From NCBI RefSeq assembly GCF_024806495.1, contig NZ_JANUFF010000015.1, positions 1-64,000 of the forward strand: DNA of 64,000 bases. Reading direction: 5' to 3'. The notes under the pieces are model-generated. The model was not told the origin of the DNA. It worked only from the letters and a program-made list of their open reading frames with translations, and did no database searches. Every line of letters starts with the position of its first letter. Positions within the stretch are counted from its first letter, which is position 1. The DNA comes from Chryseobacterium sp. JUb7. Its GTDB lineage: Bacteria > Bacteroidota > Bacteroidia > Flavobacteriales > Weeksellaceae. Below are positions 59,413 to 64,000 of the stretch, piece after piece. The position numbers were made by a program, and so were the translations under genes.

Positions 59413-60516
59413 TTATCTTTCTACAAATATGGTATCTCGCTGGATAATTTTTTTAACAACAATTACTTTTTGGGCAACTTCTTTTATTGAATCTTTTACA
59501 ATAATTTTTTTTTCTTTTCTATGTATTTTAAATTCTTCTTGAGAAACAGACTGTGGACCAGAAATGCTTTCCTGAGAATTTGTAGGATTGTTTTCTGAGT
59601 TCTTTTCCGATTCACTATCTGCTGCTTTTAAGTTGTTCTTTTTTGTCGTGTTTTCAATCAGTGAATCATTGGTTTTTTCATTAAAAGAATCCGATGTTTC
59701 CGGTGACTTATCTTTCACGAAAAATATATTTTTAGAATTGAATACAAAAGCCGAAGCGGCGGCAATAATGATAATTACAGATCCCGCGATTATTTTCTTT
59801 TTTCCGTTTTGACCGGATGCGGAGAATGATGGTTTAGTGATCCTTTTATAATTTTCAGGGATTTCTAATTGCTTTGAAGGGGCAATAGTAAAGTCTGAAA
59901 ATTTACCTTTGAAGGTTTGTGCCCATAATATTCCTCCAAATCCCAAAATGACAAGTAACTGAGCCATTTTCTTTTTATTCCGGGGCGTATTTTCATCAGA
60001 AACCGTATTCATCAAATAATTCTGAATCGTTTTTTTTGCCCGCAGCAAATGTGATTTCGAAGTATTGACAGAAATTCCCAAAAGAGTAGAAATTTCGGCA
60101 TGAGAATGATTTTCAAGAAAATATAAATTGAAAACAGACTTGTGGTGGGAAGGCAGGCTGTCTATTGATGACAGAAGCTCTTCCCGCGTAAAATCATATA
60201 TGAAAATGTGTTTTTTTTCTTCTGAAAAAGTAGGATTCATTTCTGAAAATGTATCTGGAATTTCTGATGGCTCAGTGGTAATAAAAACATCTTTGTTTTT
60301 GCGTAAGTACTGCAAAGCATTATTGACAACAATTTTTTTGAGCCAGCCAAATAAAGCTTTTTCATCCTTAAGCTGATGATGGTTTTGAATAGCTGCTATA
60401 AAACTGTCCTGCAATATATCCTCAGCAGTTTGAAGATCCTGTATATATCTGCGACAAATCCCCAAGAGTTTTGGGGAATATTCGCTGTATATTTTTTGCC
60501 AATTGTATGTTTGCAT
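59413..60516 (-). CDS. ECF sigma factor with membrane-spanning C-terminal extension
   Basis: A 367-residue protein in which a complete ECF sigma factor is fused to a membrane region. Sigma-2 lies at ~10-76 (YSPKLLGICRRYIQD, AEDILQDSFIAAI) and sigma-4 at ~113-168 (SLPSHHKSVFNLYFLENHSH, EISTLLGISVNTSKSHLLRAKK). Normal ECF factors end near residue 180. Here hydrophobic segments follow at 184-200 (MAQLLVILGFGGILWAQ) and 241-260 (KIIAGSVIIIIAAASAFVF), then a serine/asparagine/glutamate-rich linker and a basic/valine end (VIVVKKIIQRDTIFVER). The extension could replace a separate anti-sigma factor. No anti-sigma gene is adjacent; an outer-membrane barrel gene follows after 11 nt. Confidence 0.85.
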   Translation of the reverse strand: MQTYNWQKIYSEYSPKLLGICRRYIQDLQTAEDILQDSFIAAIQNHHQLKDEKALFGWLKKIVVNNALQYLRKNKDVFITTEPSEIPDTFSEMNPTFSEEKKHIFIYDFTREELLSSIDSLPSHHKSVFNLYFLENHSHAEISTLLGISVNTSKSHLLRAKKTIQNYLMNTVSDENTPRNKKKMAQLLVILGFGGILWAQTFKGKFSDFTIAPSKQLEIPENYKRITKPSFSASGQNGKKKIIAGSVIIIIAAASAFVFNSKNIFFVKDKSPETSDSFNEKTNDSLIENTTKKNNLKAADSESEKNSENNPTNSQESISGPQSVSQEEFKIHRKEKKIIVKDSIKEVAQKVIVVKKIIQRDTIFVER

Positions 60517-60540
60517 TAATCTACTTATAATAGCCTCCTT

Positions 60541-60573
60541 TCAAAACTGGTGAAAAACAAAAGGAGTTTTCAT
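60541..60573 (-). other. Short upstream reading frame in the sigma factor leader
   Basis: A 10-residue frame (MKTPFVFHQF, stop TGA at 60541) lies 25-57 nt before the sigma start. Its start codon and the sequence before it (TAACAACCATG) match the start of the lipoprotein gene at 62683, and its first codons resemble that gene's MRTLF. It is either a leader peptide or the truncated 5' end of a duplicated lipoprotein gene. A GGAGG lies between it and the sigma ATG. Confidence 0.45.
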
Positions 60574-60589
60574 GGTTGTTATTTTGTAT

Positions 60590-60618
60590 TAAGATGCAAA
60601 AAGAAGAAAAAGTTGCAG
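60590..60618 (-). promoter_or_regulatory. ECF-type promoter candidate of the sigma factor operon
   Basis: On the minus strand TGCAAC (60612-60617), a T-rich 16-nt spacer, ATCTTA (60590-60595). It is the same arrangement as at 62700-62727: same hexamers, same spacer length and same 16-nt distance to an ATG. A -35 with AAC and a T-rich spacer is typical of ECF-dependent promoters. It would make the sigma factor autoregulated. Confidence 0.55.
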
Positions 60619-60631
60619 CTTAATATTATTT

Positions 60632-61660
60632 TTAATTCTGAACAGCAAATATAGCTTTAAGAATTTGTTTTGTTCCAACCGGTGCCGGAGGAAGATAATA
60701 GGTTTGTACATTATTAATATAAATTTTTCCACCTCTGTTCTGAAAATCAACAGCTCTCACAGAATACAGATTTTGATTAAGAATAAACATATCGTAGCAC
60801 AATTCAAATTCGGGATCTACATTTATAGGATTAAGATTTCCGTTTTTATAATAACTCTGGTACTGCATAAGATAAACATCATTTCCGTCCAGAGTAATAG
60901 GTGTGTTAAGATTGGATATAGGCTGGTTTGGCGTGGTCTCAGTTCCTGTTATAATGTTTTTATAGGATACAATATAATTTTTGCGATAAGATATATACAG
61001 ATTATTGGCATTTGAAACTAAATTTCCTATTAAATCACCATATTCATCAGCTATATTAATAACAGGATGAAAGGTCGTTCCTTCATAATATCCATCGTAT
61101 ACAAGACTATTAATAATTTTTCTTCCCGTATTATAAACCTGTGAATTGTAAACACAGACTGAACCTAAACTGGAGTATCCAAAATAATAATCTGGAAACG
61201 TATCCAATATTGTTTTTATTCCATTTTTCCAGTAACAGTATTCATACTTTTCATTTGGAGTGGCAGGAGAGGGATTTTCAACAACACCGGAAAAATAGAT
61301 GTCATTATTATAAATATAGAAACCTTCTATTCGTGCATATAAACCGGCAGCAATATTCAGATATTGCCTGATGCCGAACCGCGTATTGTTTTTCCAGAAA
61401 TAATTGAGTTCATTAGTGAACTGGCTATACCCGACGATATAAATATTATCATTTTCAACAATAATATCTGATGGAGTAATACCATCGCCGGAAGATAAAT
61501 AAGTCTGTTGGTTATTTTTCCAGTAACAGGCTTTACTATTTTCAATGCCGGCAACATAAACATCAACCGAGTTGACATTTTTTTCCAGTGTTTCATCATC
61601 GTTTTGTGTACAGGAAGTTACAACACTCAATAAAAATACAATAGATAATAAAAATCTCAT
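60632..61660 (-). CDS. Lipoprotein with YWKN propeller-like repeats, paralogue 2
   Basis: A 342-residue lipoprotein (signal LLSIVFLLSVVTSC, Cys17). The body is made of ~45-55-residue repeats with the pattern D-x-Y-x-x-G ... (C/F)-(Y/F)-W-K-N: VYVAGIENSKACYWKN, IYIVGYSQFTNELNYFWKN, IYFSGVVENP...YCYWKNG and further degenerate copies, consistent with a small beta-propeller. It is clearly paralogous to the gene just upstream (e.g. NNDIYFSG, QYLNI, VENP). It starts 24 nt after that gene and is co-transcribed. Function unknown. Confidence 0.78.
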   Translation of the reverse strand: MRFLLSIVFLLSVVTSCTQNDDETLEKNVNSVDVYVAGIENSKACYWKNNQQTYLSSGDGITPSDIIVENDNIYIVGYSQFTNELNYFWKNNTRFGIRQYLNIAAGLYARIEGFYIYNNDIYFSGVVENPSPATPNEKYEYCYWKNGIKTILDTFPDYYFGYSSLGSVCVYNSQVYNTGRKIINSLVYDGYYEGTTFHPVINIADEYGDLIGNLVSNANNLYISYRKNYIVSYKNIITGTETTPNQPISNLNTPITLDGNDVYLMQYQSYYKNGNLNPINVDPEFELCYDMFILNQNLYSVRAVDFQNRGGKIYINNVQTYYLPPAPVGTKQILKAIFAVQN

Positions 61661-61684
61661 GGCTTTTCGGTTTTAAATAAATGT

Positions 61685-62683
61685 TTAATTTTTAACAACA
61701 AAAAGTGAGGTGAAAAATCCACCGTTGCCAATCGTTTGTGTCTGGATGTTGTTAATTAAGAAGTTGTAAGATTTTGGACCGCTCGTCGTTTCTTTGACGA
61801 TAAAGATATTATCATCATAAGCTTTTAAAGTAGTGACAGTAGGATAGGTTTGATCTGAATTTAAAACCTGGACACTGTTTTTATAGTAATAATGTACTTT
61901 GTAATTTGTATACAGATTATTGTTGGACGGATCGGGCGTTATTTCCATTGTATTGGCAAAAGGTAATTCATAAGGTCCGATGAGCGTTTCTGTTTGGCTG
62001 GCAATATTAAACTGATACAGTTTTAAGTTTTTTTGATATAATATATAGACTCCGTTATTGCTGTGAACCATATTTCCTAAAGTATAAATCTCTGGAGCAA
62101 TGGAATGAAATGTTGTATTTTGAAAATATCCGAAATTATATCCTGAAACGGGATCGTATTTGGAAGTTGAAACATATACCTGTGAATTGACAACATCAAT
62201 TTTCGAATCCATGACAAAACTTTGCTTATGCAGACTTACTTTTACAGCATTTTTCCAATAACATAATTCATATCTTTCAGAAACAGGAGCATTGGGATTC
62301 TCAATATATCCTGAAAAATAAATGTCATTATTTTCTACTTTATAATCATGAATGTTTACGGTTACATTGTTGGGAATATTCAGATACTGGGCGATGTCAT
62401 ATCGTGTTCCGTTTTTCCAGAAATATTCGATGACTAAATAAAGTGCGGTGCTTGCAGTAGCATAGACGTTATTATTTTCAACGAAAATATTTCTTGCGAT
62501 CAGATTATTTCCATTAGGCAGAACTGTTTTAACTCCATTTTTCCAATAACAGGCCTGAAGATTTTCGGACCCGGCTAAGTATACATCATACGAATTTGTT
62601 TTTTCCAGGGGGTCACCGTCATCCTGTTTACAGGAAATGAGGAAAATAAAAAGAAACGAAAAAGATAAAAAAAGAGTTCTCAT
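61685..62683 (-). CDS. Lipoprotein with YWKN propeller-like repeats, paralogue 1
   Basis: A 332-residue lipoprotein (signal LFLSFSFLFIFLISC, Cys18). Repeats as in its neighbour: VYLAGSENLQACYWKNG, VYATASTALYLVIEYFWKNG, IYFSGYIENPNAPVSERYELCYWKN, then LYTNYKVHYYYKN. The C-terminal ends of the two proteins also agree (NNIQTQTIG... versus NNVQTYYLP..., both ending in AVQN/VVKN). It is the first gene of a two-gene operon whose promoter matches that of the downstream ECF sigma factor. The likely location is the outer membrane, where it could bind a ligand. Confidence 0.78.
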   Translation of the reverse strand: MRTLFLSFSFLFIFLISCKQDDGDPLEKTNSYDVYLAGSENLQACYWKNGVKTVLPNGNNLIARNIFVENNNVYATASTALYLVIEYFWKNGTRYDIAQYLNIPNNVTVNIHDYKVENNDIYFSGYIENPNAPVSERYELCYWKNAVKVSLHKQSFVMDSKIDVVNSQVYVSTSKYDPVSGYNFGYFQNTTFHSIAPEIYTLGNMVHSNNGVYILYQKNLKLYQFNIASQTETLIGPYELPFANTMEITPDPSNNNLYTNYKVHYYYKNSVQVLNSDQTYPTVTTLKAYDDNIFIVKETTSGPKSYNFLINNIQTQTIGNGGFFTSLFVVKN

Positions 62684-62699
62684 GGTTGTTAGTTTCTTA

Positions 62700-62727
62700 T
62701 AAGATGATAAAAAATAAAAAAGTTGCA
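62700..62727 (-). promoter_or_regulatory. ECF-type promoter candidate of the lipoprotein operon
   Basis: Minus-strand TGCAAC (62722-62727), 16-nt T-rich spacer, ATCTTA (62700-62705), then 16 nt to the ATG at 62683. It matches the site before the sigma factor, including CTGCAACTTTTT and TAACAACCATG. Confidence 0.55.
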
Positions 62728-62736
62728 GTAATTATA

Positions 62737-62766
62737 TAAAAAAAGACCCAAAAATTTTGAGTCTTA
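62737..62766 (-). terminator. Terminator after the PaaI-type thioesterase
   Basis: On the minus strand AAGACTCAAAA pairs with TTTTGGGTCTT (one G-T pair) and seven T residues follow. It isolates the thioesterase transcript from the sigma/lipoprotein island. Confidence 0.7.
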
Positions 62767-62790
62767 ATTATTTTGAGATTACATATAATC

Positions 62791-63228
62791 TTATTTTAAA
62801 AGAATATTATTTGTCATCGTGGTATGATTGATCAATTGTCCTTTTTCATCACGAATTTCAATTTCAGAAACATGCATTGATTTTCCTTTTCTGATAAAAC
62901 GTGCTACAGCAGTTACCAATCCGTCTTTTTTACTTCTTAAATGATTTGAGTTGATATTGGTTCCTACACCATAATATTTATTACCGTCAATGAAAATATT
63001 AGACAGGCTTGAGCCCATTGTTTCTGCTAAAACGCAGCTTGCTCCACCATGTAAAATTCCAAAAGGCTGATGTACTTTTGGACCTACCGGCATGGTGGCT
63101 GTTAAGGTTTCATTTTCCTGATCTATGTCGATGAATTTTATTTCCAGTGTCTTCGCTAAAGTAACCTCGCCCCCCCAGCTGTTCAAAAATTGTAAGATCT
63201 CTTCCTTGTTTTTACCTTCTGTATACAT
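62791..63228 (-). CDS. PaaI-family hotdog thioesterase
   Basis: A 145-residue hotdog-fold acyl-CoA thioesterase. The active-site region HQPFGILHGGASCVLAETMGS has the HGG and the acidic residue on the central helix. In Bacteroidota such genes accompany menaquinone genes and may act as DHNA-CoA thioesterase. The isochorismate synthase gene lies 4.3 kb downstream on the same strand, separated by the sigma-factor island. A phenylacetate-type role is less likely, since no paa genes are present. Confidence 0.87.
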   Translation of the reverse strand: MYTEGKNKEEILQFLNSWGGEVTLAKTLEIKFIDIDQENETLTATMPVGPKVHQPFGILHGGASCVLAETMGSSLSNIFIDGNKYYGVGTNINSNHLRSKKDGLVTAVARFIRKGKSMHVSEIEIRDEKGQLINHTTMTNNILLK

Positions 63229-63250
63229 ATTTTTATAAGTAATAAATAAT

Positions 63251-63298
63251 TTTGGTAACTTCTAACTTCTAACTTCTAACTTCTAACTTCTAACTTCA
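63251..63298. repeat. Tandem heptamer repeat TAACTTC
   Basis: Six direct copies of the 7-mer TAACTTC in tandem (about 63256-63297) between the thioesterase and acyltransferase genes. The repeat overlaps the last codons and stop of the acyltransferase. Because TAG recurs in each unit in that frame region, changes in copy number would not extend the protein. Confidence 0.85.
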
Positions 63299-63879
63299 GA
63301 ATCATTTCCCATAATATTCGGATTCCAGTTTTCCGGAATTTTAGGAACAATATCATTTTTAATATAATAGTTCTGAATTTCTTCCATAATTTCAGAAAAA
63401 GGAACCGAAGCTATTCTTTCATAAGGAATGGTATAGCCTAAATAAACGATATTTCTTTTAAAATCCCCGGCAGCCAGTACGATAGGAACTTTTGCTGCCA
63501 ATGCCATATGATAAAAGCCTTTTCTCCATTTCGGAACCCAGCTTCTGGTACCTTCGGGTGTGATCACAAGGCTGAAATCTTCTTTAGCAAATTGCTGAGC
63601 TACAAAATTAACCAGGTCATTTTTCTGGCTTCTGTCGATGCCAATTCCTCCCAAACCTCTTACAGCGCTGCCATACCAAGCTTTGGTATGTGCATCTTTG
63701 ATGATGATTTTTATCGGTTTTTCTAGTGACCAATAGGCAAGATTTCCCAAAATATATTCCATATTGTGAGTGTGGGGTGCTACTACAAGAATACACCTGT
63801 TTAGGCTACTGGCATCGCCCTGAAGAACGACTTTCCAACCTAAAATTTTCAGCATCAGTTTGCCTATTAGTTTTTTCAT
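63283..63879 (-). CDS. 1-Acyl-glycerol-3-phosphate acyltransferase-like protein
   Basis: A 198-residue PlsC-fold acyltransferase. The lipid-acceptor motif VITPEGTRS and the flanking RKGFYHMALAAKVPIVLAA are clear. The catalytic HX4D box reads HTHNME (His36, Glu41), so the usual aspartate is replaced by glutamate. There is no strong membrane helix apart from the N-terminal hydrophobic part. Likely role: acyl transfer to a phospholipid precursor. The end of the gene runs into a TAACTTC tandem repeat. Confidence 0.85.
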   Translation of the reverse strand: MKKLIGKLMLKILGWKVVLQGDASSLNRCILVVAPHTHNMEYILGNLAYWSLEKPIKIIIKDAHTKAWYGSAVRGLGGIGIDRSQKNDLVNFVAQQFAKEDFSLVITPEGTRSWVPKWRKGFYHMALAAKVPIVLAAGDFKRNIVYLGYTIPYERIASVPFSEIMEEIQNYYIKNDIVPKIPENWNPNIMGNDSEVRS

Positions 63880-63899
63880 AAATTTAGAATTAAAAACAA

Positions 63900-63930
63900 A
63901 AAAGTATAACCAAACTATGGTTATACTTTA
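63900..63930 (-). terminator. Terminator of the gene at the right edge
   Basis: Minus-strand stem AAAGTATAACC / GGTTATACTTT with a 7-nt loop, followed by TTTTTTG. It lies about 26 nt after the stop codon of the partial frame at the window end, supporting that frame as a real gene. Confidence 0.7.
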
Positions 63931-63955
63931 CAAATATATTGAAATATTATCGCTC

Positions 63956-64000
63956 TTAAAACAAACCGCTGATTAAATCTACGATTTTCATTACTATTTC
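63956..64000 (-). CDS. 3' end of an unidentified gene (partial)
   Basis: The last 14 codons of an open frame on the minus strand, reading EIVMKIVDLISGLF and then TAA. It is cut by the window edge. The terminator just downstream supports it, but too little is visible to assign a function. Confidence 0.4.
   Translation of the reverse strand, partial: EIVMKIVDLISGLF

Noticed and set aside
63251..63298. Possible CRISPR-like repeat array
   Set aside because: The heptamers are directly adjacent without spacers, far too short for CRISPR, and no cas gene is present.

Overview
The window looks like a chromosomal segment from a member of the Flavobacteriales (Bacteroidota), most likely Chryseobacterium or a close relative. 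The evidence is the low GC content, a SusC/SusD pair, a protein with a type IX secretion (T9SS) C-terminal sorting domain, the complete bat (aerotolerance) operon, TAnnTTTG-type promoter -7 boxes, a small double-glycine leader peptide of the Chryseobacterium type, and menaquinone genes. Most of it is core genome. No integrase, transposase, phage gene or CRISPR array is visible. The only mobile trace is a 180-bp MITE-like element with a 10-bp target duplication.

Layout. 0.5-4.8 kb: SusC/SusD uptake pair. 4.8-9.4 kb: AraC regulator divergent from aldehyde dehydrogenase, zinc alcohol dehydrogenase and a DUF779 protein, a likely alcohol/aldehyde oxidation module. 9.5-13.8 kb: DAACS symporter, DnaJ/CbpA with its modulator CbpM, a YcxB-like membrane protein and a cystathionine beta-synthase/cysteine synthase. 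13.9-18.4 kb: ABC permease divergent from a DUF1343 (NamZ-like) cell-wall enzyme with only 4 nt between the start codons, then a thioredoxin / DUF3575 / small membrane protein operon. 18.6-22.7 kb: T9SS-secreted propeller protein and a TPR membrane regulator with a LuxR-type helix-turn-helix. 22.7-25.2 kb: a decaying region with a cytochrome P450 broken by two frameshifts and a much more degraded second P450 fragment. 25.2-28.7 kb: two identical tRNA-Phe genes, an OlsF-like two-domain acyltransferase and aspartate kinase. 29-32.7 kb: fbp-menC operon, a 55-residue GG-leader peptide and an alpha/beta hydrolase. 32.9-38.1 kb: GlnRS, an MFS transporter and a TonB-dependent receptor. 38.3-40.8 kb: YpdA-like reductase, EVE protein, lipoprotein, MITE. 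40.8-48.4 kb: a seven-gene minus-strand operon (dinB-like, rlmB, serine hydrolase, lipoprotein, DUF4834, yfhO, glycosyltransferase) with a good promoter. 48.6-56.6 kb: moxR-GNAT-DUF58-batD-like-batA-batB-batC-batD. 56.6-58.5 kb: marC, a small membrane protein, isochorismate synthase. 58.5-62.7 kb: an ECF sigma factor island. 62.8-64 kb: PaaI-type thioesterase, an acyltransferase and the 3' end of another gene.

The best candidate for an undescribed system is the island at 58.5-62.7 kb. An ECF sigma factor carries its own membrane-spanning C-terminal extension and is followed by an outer-membrane barrel protein. Upstream lie two tandem paralogous lipoproteins built from YWKN-containing repeats. 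The sigma gene leader and the lipoprotein operon carry the same promoter-like sequence (TGCAAC, 16 nt, ATCTTA, at the same distance from an ATG), which suggests an autoregulated envelope-sensing regulon. The second candidate is the six-cysteine GG-leader peptide at 31.1 kb. Functions are inferred from motifs and family knowledge read by eye; no search or structure prediction was run.
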